Position numbers and translations under genes: made by a program. This document shows positions 1-12,300 of a DNA stretch of 64,000 bases, in pieces (within the stretch, counting starts at the first letter, position 1; the number at the start of each line of letters is the position of its first letter). The stretch spans positions 8,560,530 through 8,624,529 of the forward strand of contig CM053264.1 in the NCBI GenBank assembly GCA_028583405.1. Reading direction: 5' to 3'. The DNA comes from Pogonophryne albipinna (Eukaryota; Chordata; Actinopteri; Perciformes; Artedidraconidae). The notes under the pieces are model-generated. The model was not told the origin of the DNA. It made no database searches and saw nothing but the letters and a program-made list of their open reading frames with translations.

Positions 1-29
1 CAAATGGAGTTTGCCTGAACAAGTCAGGA

Positions 30-557
30 GTGAAATTGTTTATCTCTAACATATTCAACTGCCTGCGTCATCAATCTGTTCCCTCTGCCAAGGACAAGCG
101 GCAAGAGGAATCAAAACAGGAGAAAGACACAACACATCGCGCAGAAAACCCTGAAGAAGTATCACTGCACCCGCCTGAGGAATGTTCTGATTATGGGAGA
201 CCTATGACACAAATGGAGGATTCTCCACTGCCCGTCACCCTCCCTGTCAACGCCTTTGAGGATACTCTTCATTCATCCCCCAGCTCTCTCTACTCTCCGC
301 TCACCCTTTCACCCTCGCCCACCCCCCTGGAGTTCGATGACCACATGAAGGCGACACGGAGGATTGGCAGCATGTCCTTTACCCCCGCCCCTCAACGACG
401 CCCACCAAAATCACCGAAGCAGAGATGCGCACCATCTCCCCCGGCTTACAGTGTAGCCCTCACCCTGGCCTCCTATGATGAGAGGAGTAGGGGGGTGGGT
501 CCTCCCTCCCCTTCAAAGCCTGATAGGGATGTGTGTGTACAAAACGCTGCAAACTGA
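30..557 (+). CDS. ORF1-like protein of the LINE (175 aa)
   Basis: This open frame encodes a basic, proline- and serine-rich protein. Its middle (residues about 60-150) is low complexity, with SPSPTP and PPKSPK stretches, and no zinc knuckle or esterase motif is visible. It lies just 5' of the endonuclease frame, where L2/CR1 elements keep ORF1, so I infer an ORF1-type product that may bind nucleic acid. I do not recognise the family from motifs. It could be a fragment whose true start is upstream of the window. Confidence 0.45.
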   Translation: MKLFISNIFNCLRHQSVPSAKDKRQEESKQEKDTTHRAENPEEVSLHPPEECSDYGRPMTQMEDSPLPVTLPVNAFEDTLHSSPSSLYSPLTLSPSPTPLEFDDHMKATRRIGSMSFTPAPQRRPPKSPKQRCAPSPPAYSVALTLASYDERSRGVGPPSPSKPDRDVCVQNAAN

Positions 558-611
558 TACCTGCTGGGTCCAGGCTCAAGGGCGTATGGCACTCTCAACT
601 CTTTCCAGGAC

Positions 612-3600
612 ATGCCGGGGCCCTGCCTGCCTGTAGCTTTGCCGATATCTGTGTTGATAGGTAATAGATTAAGAGCGGTGAATCATCTTAGATACAGGAA
701 GCGCTCAAACGTTTGTGTGAGTTTATCTAATTTAGCAGTGATTCCATGTCAGCCACAGCTTGTTACAAAAAACCTGACTGATAGTGTGTTTAACAAACTT
801 AAACTAGCTTTATTAAATGGCAGGTCTTTGGCAGGAAAAACATTTTTAATCAATGATTTTATCACTGAGCACAATCTCGATTTTATGTTTTTAACAGAAA
901 CTTGGATTGAACAAAATAACAGTGCAGCTGTTCTTATCGAATCAACCCCTCCCAACTTTAGTTTTATGAGTCAGGAAAGAATGCATAAGAAAGGGGGTGG
1001 AGTTGCTATTCTGTTCAATGATTCCCTTCAATGCAGGAAGACATCTTATGGGAACTTTGCTTCTTTTGAATATGTGGCCCTTCAGCTGAAATGCTCCTCT
1101 CGAGCTCTGTTCCTAAATATCTATAGACCACCCAAATACTGTGCAAGCTTTTTTGATGATTTTACCAAACTGCTGTCTATAGTGTGTATTGACTTTGACC
1201 GTCTAGTCAATGTTGGTGATTTTAACATCGATGTTGACAACCCCCAGGACAGAGGGGCAAAATAACTGTTTTGTGTTCTTGATAGCTATGGACTGACTCA
1301 GCATGTGACGGAGCCCACGCACAATAAGGGGCACACTCTGGACTTAATTATCTCAAAGGGTCTGAATATCTCTAAGGTTGTGGTGACTGATGTTGCACTC
1401 TCTGATCATTCCTGTGTTTTCTTTGAGAGCTCTATTTCTGTTCACAAAAATGTTCAGAAAGAGGTAACCACAAAGCGATATTTAACTGAAAACACTAGGG
1501 AAATGTTTACTCAGAATTTTTCTTCCACACTTGCCCCTGCTAACATCTCAGTAAATGAGCTAGTAGATCATTTTAATTCAAAAATTAAAAATGTTATAGA
1601 TGCCATTGCTCCAACTAAGGTAAAGGAAGTGTCTGGCAAGAAAATATCTCCATGGAGAAAGGCCATGACCGTGAAAACAGAAAAAAGAGAATGTAGAAAA
1701 GCTGAACGCAGGTGGCGAAAAACAAATCTCCAGGTTCACTTTGAAATCTATAAAGAGAGACTTGGCCTTTATAATTTGGAATTGAAAAACGCACGACAAT
1801 CGTTCTTCTCTGACATCATTACCAAAAACAAAAACAACGCACGTGCCTTGTTTGCTACCGTCGACAGACTAACTAACCCCCCAGTGTCAGTAGCCTCTGA
1901 ATTTCTATCCACCAGGGCGTGCAATGATTTTGCCTCCTTCTTCACTGACAAAATTCAGAAAATCAGACAAGCAGTCAGTGCCTCTGCATCAGGAACAGCA
2001 AATGTGTTGTCTCTGTGTCCACTTAACATCAATTCAAACACCATGACACAATTCCATCAGATTAATGATAAAAACCTAGAGGACATTATTCAACTTCTGA
2101 AATCCTCCTCCTGCTGCCTTGATATTATTCCAACAGGATTTTTCAAAGATGTTTTGCCTTGCATGGCCTCAGATCTACTTCATATAGTAAACAAATCTCT
2201 TCACACAGGTATTTTTCCACAGGCCCTGAAAACTGCAGTCATTAAACCGCTCTTAAAAAAGAATAATCTAGATGCTTCAGTAATGAACAATTACAGGCCC
2301 ATATCAAACCTCCCATTTCTAGGTAAAATCATTGAAAAAGTTGTTTTTCAACAGTTGAGTTATTTCTTGCATTTAAATAACTGTTTGGATGTGTTCCAGT
2401 CAGGCTTTCGTCCAAACCACAGCACTGAGACTGCTCTTGTAAAGGTCTTTAATGACATCCACTTAAACACAGACAGTGGCAGAACTTCAGTGTTAGTATT
2501 ATTAGATCTCAGTGCTGCGTTTGACACTGTTGACCACAGCATATTACTAGACCGACTGGAAAACTGGGTCGGACTTTCGGAAACAGTTCTAAATTGGTTT
2601 GAATCCTACTTAAAGGACAGAAACAGGTAAATAGGTAAATACACATCTGAGTTGACAAATATGACATGTGGGGTACCTCAAGGCTCCATCTTGGGGCCTC
2701 TTCTCTTTAACGTCTACATGCTACCACTGGCTCAGATAATGAAGAACAACAAAATAAGTTACCATAGCTATGCGGATGACACACAAATTTACATAACAAT
2801 TTCACCAGGAGACTATGCTCCAATTCAAACACTGAGTAAGTGCATTGAACAAATCAATGACTGGATGTGTCAGAACTTTCTCCAATTAAACAAAGATAAA
2901 ACTGAGGTAATGGTTTTTGGAGCCAAGGCAGAACGTATAAAAGTTAGCGCTGAGCTTCAGCCTACAATGTTCAAAACAACAGATAAAGCCAGAAATCTAG
3001 GTATAGTCATGGACTCTGACCTGAGTTTCAACAGTCACATTAAAACAGTTACTAAATCAGCCTACTATCACCTAAAGAATATATCTAGGATTAAAAGACT
3101 AATGTCACAGCAGGATTTGGAAAAACTTGTCCATGCTTTTATCTTCAGTAGACTCGACTACTGCAATGGTGTCTTCACAGGTCTCACTAAAAAATCTATT
3201 AGAAAGCTGCAGCTGATTCAGAACGCCGCTGCTCGAGTCCTCACTAACACTAAGAAAGTGGATCACATCACTCCTGTTCTGAAGTCTTTACACTGGCTTC
3301 CTGTGTGTCAAAGAATAGATTTCAAAAATACTGCTGCTGGTTTATAAAGCACTGAATGGTTTAGGCCCAAAATACATTTCTGACCTCCTGTTAAATTATG
3401 AACCATCCAGATCTCTCAGGTCTTCAGGGACTGGTCAGCTTTCTGTCCCCAGAGTCAGAATTAAACAAGGTAAAGCAGCGTTCAGTTATTATGCTCCAAA
3501 TATCTGGAACAAACTCCCAGAAACCTGCAGGTCCGCTGCAACTCTTACTACTTTTAAATCCAGGCTGAAGACTTTTCTTTTTGTCGCTGCTTTTAATTGA
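612..3600 (+). pseudogene. LINE ORF2: APE endonuclease plus reverse transcriptase, disrupted
   Basis: The endonuclease portion (612-1265) shows LNGRSL, a TETWI motif, a GGGVAIL segment and GDFNID. It is followed in the same frame by the SDHS catalytic motif (near 1407) and an RT region with PISNLPFLGKIIEKV, FQSGFRPNHSTE, DLSAAFDTVDH, GVPQGSILGPLLF and the YADDTQ catalytic box near 2770. An in-frame TAA at 1263-1265 and another at 2628-2630 interrupt one continuous frame. A one-base insertion near 3320 moves the C-terminal region (YKALNG... APNIWNKLPE) into another frame, which ends at TGA 3598-3600. The product would have made and inserted LINE cDNA by target-primed reverse transcription. As it stands it cannot encode the full protein. 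Confidence 0.88.
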
Positions 3601-3810
3601 ACTATTCATATCTTAGACTGCACTGTAACTTTTATCCATGTATTTTTTTCTTTTAATGTTTATTTTATTCGCTTTTCTTTTTAATGACTGATTTTAAATG
3701 CCATTTTCTTAAAGTCTTTCATTTTTTGTAAAGCACTTTGAATTGCCTTGTGTTGAAAAGTGCTATATAAATAAACTTGCCTTGCCTTGCCTTGCCTAGT
3801 GTGTGTTAAG

Positions 3811-4671
3811 ATGAGAGATAAAAACCATCCCTTGATTGCAAAGTTAATGCAGACTACCTTTGCCCGGCGGCGCAATGAGATCATCAATGATGAGCTACCT
3901 GTTGGAGAGATTCTGGAACGCTGGCCTGCCTTGACAATGGAGTCACAGGTGAAAATATTTTAGATATTACAACTATATAATAATTTTGTGTGCCTTTGTC
4001 ACTGATAACTTTGGCATGTTTACTCAGATTTAGCATGTCATGTTTCTGTTTATCTCTGCTGCCTTCAGTCCACATATACATTGTACTCTGAATTAAATAG
4101 TCATTTTATATTTGTGCAGAGTTTCACAGGATAACGAACCTCAACCTGAAGAACCACTTTTACGCGGAGTTGGATCGGCATGCTGTTGAGCTTGTTCAGG
4201 AAGAAGGCGCCATGCAAAGGCGAAGTGTCTGAAGTTCAGCTCTTCACCGCCTATGACCTCCAGGTGAGTCGGTTAAGCCTCTTGGTGTTTTATTATCATA
4301 CTAGAGTGGATTTTCTGTGTGTGTGTTGGGGGGCAGAGGGTCAGCCTGATAGATTTAGATGTATTATTAAGATACTTGTGTTTGGGGAGGGAACAGCAGT
4401 GTTAATGTTATTGCACCTTGTTGTTGTGCTAATGAGATACAGGTGGGATCGCAGACGCCTCAATTGCTTCAAAATGGTAATCTCTTCAGTCATGGAAGAG
4501 CCCTTGTGATATAAATTGTTGTGTGGCTATGCTGTTTAGCATCCAAAGTAAAACAAAGATATGTTTTCGTACTCAAGGATCAAGGTGACGTCCATAGCCG
4601 AAGTGCTGCTCTCCTCCCTGCCTGGATTTCTGCATGAGGATGACTCCAGGTTTCTGAGGCTGTGGCATGTA
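3811..4671 (+). pseudogene. decayed exons of a teleost host gene family (SAMD3-like/uncharacterised)
   Basis: Three exon-like blocks survive. Block 1 (3811-3948) reads from ATG through FARRRNEIINDE and ERWPAL to a CAG|GTGAAA donor. Block 2 (about 4122-4263) reads FHRITNLNLKNHFYAELDR and needs a frameshift before FRKKAPCKGE; it ends at a CAG|GTGAGT donor. Block 3 (about 4578-4670) reads GDVHSRSAALLSSLPGFLHE and DDSRFLRLW. These resemble the conserved ERWPAL...ITN.NL...AELDR...LP..L.ED arrangement I know from abundant, poorly named fish proteins, often labelled SAMD3-like. That assignment is from memory of the family and is tentative. The frameshift and the missing surrounding exons make it a remnant. 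It is squeezed between a LINE and an ERV. Confidence 0.45.
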
Positions 4672-4747
4672 AGTCAGCATAATAACTGTTTTGAATGTAT
4701 GTGACAGATCATCAACAAATATAGTTTATCTTATAAATACACATGCG

Positions 4748-4819
<72 letters not shown>

Positions 4820-5195
4820 TACACACATACACACACATACACACACATAGACACATTTCCTTACATGGGAGGTTACAATAGTGTCATATGCTAATAACTT
4901 TATTTCCTACTGTGTGTTTCAGCTGGGATGTTAGGATTTGGTGCTGCCCATTACCACCAGCTCCAGGCCCCACAGCGAGCAAGTACAAGTACTGGTATGA
5001 TGCCCTACTCTTTCACTACACTAACTGTCAGAGAATATTTTAATCCGATCACTTTGTGTCTTGAGTTTCTCAGCTTTCCTGAGAACCTGTCAAATTACAA
5101 ACATATGCTTTTCGTTCAGTCGCATATGCTCTTGCCTGTGTCTTGAGGAGGACACAGGTCAAGAGGTCCTCTGCCTTCCTGTGGGGGAAGTTTGG
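4672..5195. other. non-coding stretch between the host-gene remnant and ERV-A
   Basis: Apart from the CA microsatellite I see no convincing gene here. A splice-acceptor-like TTTCAG at about 4916-4921 precedes a short open stretch, but it does not resemble the family seen just upstream. Confidence 0.4.
4754..4815. repeat. (CA)n microsatellite
   Basis: About 31 uninterrupted CA dinucleotides, followed by degenerate ACACAT and ACACACATAC repeats to about 4850. Confidence 0.97.
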
Positions 5196-5480
5196 CATGT
5201 GAGTTTGTAATACAAGGGGTCTTTGTTCCAATGTCTGGCAATGATTAAGATAGGAAAAGGCGGGCTTTCTAAGTCCCTCCTTTTCAGATATACAGATCCA
5301 TGTTTAACGTTATGTCTTAAGAGTGTGCTTGGTGTCTCACATGAAAGTGTGAAATACTATGTGATCTCTCCGGCCGTATTCTACTCTCAATAAATAACAG
5401 TGTTTGACTAAAGCCGCTCCAGCTTCCATCCTTTCCTGAGCCTTGGCTCTGCATTGCTGCACAGAAGTTTCCATCACAAA

Positions 5481-5498
5481 TTGGCGTTGTCGGCAGAA
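5481..5498 (+). promoter_or_regulatory. primer-binding site of ERV-A
   Basis: TTGGCGTTGTCGGCAG lies two bases after the LTR end. A TGGCG-type start at this position is what retroviral primer-binding sites show. The tRNA that matches it was not determined. Confidence 0.6.
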
Positions 5499-6746
5499 TA
5501 CCAAAAGATCTTCAGAACTGGTAAGTGTAATTTCAAATCTATATTTGGACATTGCCTTACCAGAATCTGTGATTGACGGTATCATAAAATTACCTGTGAA
5601 ACTGAGCGGCTGCATTTTTTTTTTTTTTTGGTTTCTCTACTCTTTACATTTGGGGTTTTAATGATAACCTGGGGAATCGGTGTCTAAGGGGATTTTGTCC
5701 TGGCCGATTTTCCCTGTGACTGCTGCTGGGGCATATGCCTTCAGAGCAAACACAGCTCATGTAAAAAACAATAAGAATATTTGGGGGTAATAATAACCTA
5801 GGAATATCGATTTTGACTGATTTCCTCTGTGTGTGTTTCTTGGAATTAAATTACCAGACAATTACACACAGCAAATATTCAGAGAGACCTTAAAGAGAGC
5901 ATCAGTAAAGTGGACTTCTGCATTAGGAGCAATGTGATAGATTTGTATTGAAACAAATCGCCGAATTCTAGAGGTTTCAGCGGTCAACCGGTTAAATCAA
6001 CAGCAGGCATCGCCTCGGATCTGCCTCCAGCTGCTGCAGTGTGTGTGTGATATTTCCCCCCCCCCTGCGAGGGTAGCAGGCGAAGAGGAAGAAAAGCACA
6101 GAGTGTCACATATCTTTTCCTCACACCATTGCCGATTGTTTTGTTTTTTTTAAAAACAGAACGGTCTAAAAGCATTTATTTTTGTCTGCGACCGTCTTCT
6201 ACTATTTTGCTGGCAAGACTGGGGCAGAAAACTAAGTGCGTGCGTCGCCTGGCGCGCCGCAGTTTCCTACTTGCTGGAGAAACTGGGTGTCGGCCCGGGG
6301 TGCACACAAAATAATATAGGTTAATTGGTCATTAATGGGAAGGGTGGTACGCGAGAATATGACTTAGCGCTGTGTTTCATCGTTTAAATGAACTGATGGG
6401 TTGTTAAATTTGGCTGTTGTTGGAGAAGAAAAGGTACTGGATAAATAAAAAGTCTTTGCTCTCCGGATCGGGGGGGGGGGGCAAAAGCACCACTAAATTG
6501 GCATAGTGGTTGTTGATTGAGAATAAATTAGTTATTGCTCTTCAACAGATTCCGTTCTTAGCACTTGTACAAGTATATATGAGTAAGAAGGCACTCATAT
6601 TAAACAGATATTTCCCTACCTCCTCTGAAACCTCTCTATTCGGATTAAATTAAGTTGGATGAGCTTTGCTGTCACGCTGATGTTTATTGCGAGTTCATGT
6701 TTGTTTGTCTAATTGAAGTGTTTGTTTATTGTACTAACCGTTAAAC
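5499..6746 (+). other. ERV-A leader (untranslated region before gag)
   Basis: This is 1.25 kb with no coding signal. It includes a G-run at about 6471-6481 and AT-rich segments. The position corresponds to the retroviral packaging and leader region. I see no splice donor that I can assign with confidence. Confidence 0.5.
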
Positions 6747-8736
6747 ATGGGTAATACTGTCTCCACAAACGATTCAGTTGGTAAGAGGAAAACGAATGCA
6801 CGCACCAAGACACCTTCTAAAAATCCAATTACAGACAGCCACTACAGTCATATGTTTTCCCCTAATATGCCGTCTGGAATTGTCGGAAGAAGCTTGGATT
6901 GGTCTAGAGTTATGCCGTTTACCTCGTTACTTTGTGAACACTCACAACAGAATAATCAGAAAGGGAAGATTCAATTTGATTGGCCTTTAACCGGTACTTT
7001 TGACATGGCCGTGTTGTGGCAGGCATTTAAACTCGTTGAAAATGATCCGAATCCCTCCTGGGACATAGGATACATGAAAGAATGTGTTAAAGCTTGGATG
7101 TCTATTGCAGAGAAAAGAGGATATAATGAGCGAAAGAATGAAAAATCAGTTGGCGCCGAGCGAGGCTCCATTGAGCTCAAAGCGTTGATTGATAGGGTTT
7201 CTAAATGTGCGGCGAGTTGTCATTTGCTTAGCCTAGAGGCTGCTTTTGATGTTAAATCAGAGAACATGTCCAGAATTAAGGAAAGACACGGAAAGGATGT
7301 TGCAGCCATTGCTAAGTCAGTGATGTACGATTGGTTGAAAAGACAGGGAAAGTCCCCCAGCCCCTCTCAGCTCATTTGCATTTTAACAGACGCTGGGCTG
7401 CTGGAGGAAAAGCAGGCTGTGTCTCTCTGTACAAAAATGATCCCCGCGACAGAACTCTCAAATCCTGTTGCGAGAAACTCCGATGATGATCTGTTAATGA
7501 CAGCTGCAGCTATCATGAATGAAAATAGGTTGAGATATCAGCCAGGACATTATAGAGAACTAGATTTGGGACAGCAGAAGCAGAGTGCAGCGGAGGGGGA
7601 AGGGGATTCTTCAGACAGCTGCCCGTTAGGAACCCCCTCTCCTCTTCCTCCGCCACTCCGTTTACACGATTACCTAGGGACGCCGTACGGCAGGGCTGTC
7701 CAGCGTAAAATAATCACGGGAACGCAAATATCTCAGAATAATAATTCTGCTGAAACTGTGACTGCCCCGAAAATTCTGATAGGAGAGATTCCAGTTTTTA
7801 AGCCTTGGACACCCGCTGAGGTCATTGATGTCACTAATCACGCTCCCAGTCCCACTAAAAGCCCAGATGAGTATCTGTCGTGGTTGACTAATGTCTGCTC
7901 AGTTTATAACTGTTTGGTTCATGATGTTAAACAGCTGATAATTCTAACATACAAAGCAGATTGGCCCACGTGCAGAGACGAATTTAAATTTCCTGAGTGT
8001 ACGCCTGCAGATGACTGGCCTCAGACACAGACGCGCGACATGTGGATTCAGAACGTCACTGCTTTGGCTATTAGAGCATGCGCTAAGACTCACACAGATT
8101 TTTCCCAAGTGATGACTTGCATACAGAGCCCAACAGAAACTGTCCCAGAATTTATCCAGCGTTTCATGACAGTGTGGGATAATAATGCGGGCATTAAAAG
8201 GGAGGGCAATGATTTGTTCGCCATACAGAGCTTGTTACATAACTTAATCCCAGAGACAGCTCAAGCCTACATGATGGCGACTCCTGACTGGCAAGTTAAA
8301 ACCTGGAAACTCACGATAGCCACAATGCGTCCCCTGCATATGAGCCAGATATTTCTGACCCCCAGAACTGCCCAGCTGCTGCAACAATTGCCTCAAAATA
8401 CACCGGCTTATCAGGGTGCGGATAACTCCCAGCAGTTTCAGGGACAAAACTGCACACAGCAGTATCAAAATCAGGGAAGATCACAGGGTTATCAAGACAA
8501 GAGCAGACAGCAGCAGAACAAAAATTCCAAAAAGTTGATGCCATGTCATGTTTGCGGTGCAACGGACCACTGGGCGGGGCAGTGCGAAAAAGAGATGGGG
8601 AGTTCGGCAGAACACACAATCTTTGCCTGCTCTCCCCCAGCCCCCACGGCATCCCGCACTATTGCCGCCCCCACACTATGACAGACAGGCTCAACAGGGG
8701 CAAAACGGTCAGCAAAATGGATTTAATAGAAGATAG
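6747..8736 (+). pseudogene. ERV-A gag polyprotein
   Basis: The main frame (6747-8681, 644 aa) starts MGNTVST, where Gly2 fits an N-myristoylation site of a matrix domain. A polyproline/PPLRLHDY-type linker lies near residues 295-310, followed by a capsid-like region (about 335-545) rich in Trp and acidic residues. A Q-rich stretch and one CCHC zinc knuckle, CHVCGATDHWAGQC, lie near residues 601-614. After the knuckle the Q/N/P-rich tail continues better in the +1 frame (from about 8590) and ends at TAG 8734-8736. That suggests a one-base lesion near 8590-8680. Gag would assemble particles at the membrane. Confidence 0.85.
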
Positions 8737-9345
8737 GGGTACCATGGAGAAATAGGATCAGATTCACAGCATTTCCCCATTCAAGCAGCAACAATTCACC
8801 TTTCCAATAACCCACGTGAAGATCCGATTATGCCCGTTGATTTTAGTGGTACGGCTGTAGATATTTTGATTGACAGTGGAGCCACATTGTCTGCAGTGCG
8901 TACTAAGGAGAAAGTGTGTGAAGCAACTAATAATTTTGTTACAACAATGGGCGTTTCTGGCATTCCTATGTCCGAGCCCATTTCAGAGAGTACTAATGTT
9001 TCAATCGATGGGTCAAATGTGCAACACTCTTTCATTATTTCAGATGGAAGTCCTATTAATTTAATGGGCAGAGACTTACTTTGTAAGTTACAGGCAACAA
9101 TACATTGCACTCCGGATGGATTGTTTTTGACTATTCCTGACAGCAAAGTCTATCAAGCTGTCCAATTCATTCAATCATCTCAAGACAACCTTTATTGTTG
9201 GTCATTTCCAGATTTCAACATGATTTCTGTTTTCTCCACAACAGGGATTCAGAAAATTGCTAGCATTTCCCCTGTGTGTGCTTCCTTAATGTCTCTTATG
9301 CGGCCTGTGTTGAATTGTCACTGCACAGCTGCTTTTAACCCGTGA
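8737..9345 (+). pseudogene. ERV-A protease (pro)
   Basis: This frame is open directly after the TAG at 8734-8736. It contains the retropepsin active-site motif DSGAT (residues about 15-19 of the 8830-9345 frame) and the C-terminal helix signature INLMGRDLLCKL (about residues 76-87). These are the two diagnostic parts of an aspartic retroviral protease that would act as a dimer to cleave Gag and Pol. It ends at TGA 9343-9345, and the pol frame resumes in the same frame, so the TGA looks like an acquired stop within a once continuous pro-pol. DSG in place of DTG is common in retropepsins. Confidence 0.85.
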
Positions 9346-9393
9346 GATGACTATGCGCTATCAGTAAGAGGTTTTTGCAACAGCTCAGATCAG

Positions 9394-12300
9394 TTGGAAT
9401 GCGAGCAGTTTTTGTTTTTTGGACCACACGGATGTGCGTTGCCTCTTAGGCTCACACCCCCACAGCAGGATTTTCTAGCTGTAGAAACTATCCCTCACGT
9501 CACACTAGCTGTCACTCCAGGCAGTAGTCCTAAGGAGGTGGGGGCTATGGCAGCCCACTGCCATGCTCGGCTGGGAGCTGCAACAGCCTCTCTTCCTCAC
9601 ACACACACACCTAATCTAATTAACCTTGGAGAGGAGCATTACATGCTGCGTCTCTCTGAGCTAATTTCTCTCCCCCAAAGCATATTCCTCCACTTACAAC
9701 CACCTCCTCTCACAGAATATGGACCCCCTTCAGATTTTTGGGAAGTTCCAGTCACATTATGGGCCAAACACAAGAATCATGTTGGGTTTGTAAATTCCGC
9801 TCCACCACACAGAGTGACACTTAAAGCCAATGCCAGATTGCCAGCTATCAGACAGTACAATTTACCCCATAGAGCCATTATGGGAATTGAAGGAGTCATC
9901 CAATCTCTGCTCGATCAGGGCGTATTAATCTACACGACCAGTCCGTGTAATACTCCAATTCTACCCATACCTAAGCACAATCGCCCTGATGAGTGGCGTT
10001 TTGTCCAAGATTTGCAGGCTATTAATGCCATTGTCATTCCAACAGCACCCATTGTGTCGGACACCAATTCAATCCTTGCTTCTTTGCTTCCAGACTCCAC
10101 ATATTACACAGTCATTGATCTTTCTTCAGCATTTTTCTCTATTCCTTTGCATCCAGAAAGCCAGTATCTGTTTGCATTTACATTCAGAGGTAAACAAATC
10201 ACATACACGCGCCTCCCACAGGGGTTTGTTGAATCGCCTACTGTGTACGCAGCAGCTGTTAAAAGAGACCTGGACACTTTGGTCCTTACAGGGGGTAGCA
10301 CCCTCCTTCAGTATGCTGATGACCTGTTGATTGCGTCCCCTAACAAAGACGCCTGTCGCATCGACTCCATTCTGCTCATGAAAAGACTTTCTGAATGCGG
10401 ACACAGAGCATCCCAAGTTGCAATACTGCCAGACTGAGGTCACGTATTTGGGTCACATTCTGAGAGATGGACACCGCCTCCTCTCACCTGCGAGAGTCTG
10501 CCTTTTGAACAAAGTGCCACCACCTCGCACAAAGAAGGAGATGCTTTCCTTCTTGGGCATGGCAAACTACTGCAGACATTGGATATACGAGTACGCTGCT
10601 ATGGACTCCGTCCTGCGTGCTGCCACTCTGCAGGCCGCCCCTAACATTGTTCAATGGTCTGAGGACATGCACACAGCTTTTCAGGACTTAAAGCAGGCCC
10701 TCACATCGGCTCCGGCCCTGGGGCTCCCTGATTACCATCAACCTTTTCATCTACACGTCCATGAAAAGGGGGGCTTTGCAACAGGCATTTTGGTACAGAA
10801 GCATGGCTCTAATTTTCGGCCTGTGGCATACTATTCGTCTCGACTTTCCCCTGTGGTACATGGTATGACTTCATGCCTGCGAGCAGTGGCCGCAGTTGCA
10901 ATAGTTATCAAGCAATCCTCTCCCATTGTACTGGCCAGTGACTGTGTAGTACATGTCCCACATGCAGTTTTGCATATTCTGAACACCTCTGCTACTCAGC
11001 ATATGACGGCAGCAAGGCGATCTGGTTATGAAGCGGTAATTCTTTCAAGCCCACACATCACTCTTAAACGCTCCCCCCCCCTAAACCCAGCTACGCTGGT
11101 GCCAATTCCAGATTTTGAAATAACACATGACTGCGTCACAACGATTGACATGTCTTCTTCCCCCAGAACTGATATGTTGCAAACTCCTATCCCTAATTCA
11201 GATATGATTCTATACACAGACTGGTCTGCGAGCAGGCCGTCTGACACAGTACACTTCGCAGGCTATGCTGTTGTGAACGACTGGGAAGTCTTAGAAAGCC
11301 GGGCCTTGCCAAATGGCACGTCGGCTCAGGCTGCAGAGTTGTATGCTCTGCTGAGGGCGTGTATTTAGGCTAAAGGTAAAGTTGCAACCATTTTCACAGA
11401 CTCCAGGTATGCATTTGGTGTGTGCCATGATTTTGGTGTCTTGTGGAAAATGCGCGGTTTCTTAACATCGGCTGGTAAGCCTATTCAACATCATGCGTTA
11501 GTAGCTGAGCTATTAGACGCTATCCTGCTCCCTGCACAGCTAGCAGTAGTTAAATGTGCTGCTCACACAAATTCTGAAGATCCTATTTCGCGTGGAAATG
11601 CGTTAGCCGACACCGTGGCTAAACAAGCAGCAGTTTTCTGCTCTTCTATGGTGCTCCAATGCCCCTCAACACAACCCGCAGAACCCATTTGTTTGCCTTC
11701 CTTTAATGATGTCGCGGACATGCAAGCCCGCGCTGATGTTAGGGAGAAAGATTTATGGCTAAGACGAGGTTGTACACTTGACGCTGAGTCCAGCTTGTGG
11801 CTCCACCCAGACGGACGGATGGTTTGTCCCCGTTCGTTCCTCCATGTTTTGGCACATGTTGCACATGGCAAATCACATGTAGGAAAAGGAGGGATGAATG
11901 GGATTATAAAGTCACAATGGTTTGCTCCAGGCATTACACTAGCTACACAGACCCTTGTAGATAGATGCATGATATGCCAGCAGACAAGAAGAAGAAGTGG
12001 TCCAGTTCAGCATGAACACTTACCGCCCCCCTCGGGGCCCTTTGTAAATATGCAAATTGACTTTTCGCATATGCCACCATGCCAAGGATTCAAATATCTT
12101 TTGGTAATAGTGTGCCAGTTCTCCAAATGGGTAGAGGCCTACCCTACCAGAAAAGAAGACGCTAGAACAGTTGTGAAGTGTCTTCTCAAAGATGTTATCC
12201 CTAGATTTGGTGTTCCAGCAGGGATTAACAGTGACAGAGGTCCAGCATTCATTTCTAAAATAACCCAGAGTCTAGCTACAGTGTTAGGGTTCAAATGGCA

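Larger units (their letters stand above)
1..3797 (+). mobile_element. L2/CR1-type LINE (non-LTR retrotransposon), nearly full length, inactive
   Basis: A sense-strand element with an ORF1-like frame, an APE-type endonuclease, a reverse transcriptase and a 3' end that runs into a short tandem CTTGC/TTGCC tail at about 3776-3797. The end reads as a typical fish L2/CR1 3' UTR: a GTGCTATATAAATAAACTTG stretch precedes the simple-repeat tail. Only fragments of the 5' UTR lie in the window, so the true start may be upstream of base 1. Two in-frame stops and one frameshift make it non-autonomous. The clade is judged from protein style and tail only; Rex1 or another CR1 relative is possible. Confidence 0.85.

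Noticed and set aside
4691..4894. Open frame encoding Thr-His repeats
   Set aside because: It is only the translation of the CA microsatellite; the same applies to the frame at 16928-17116.
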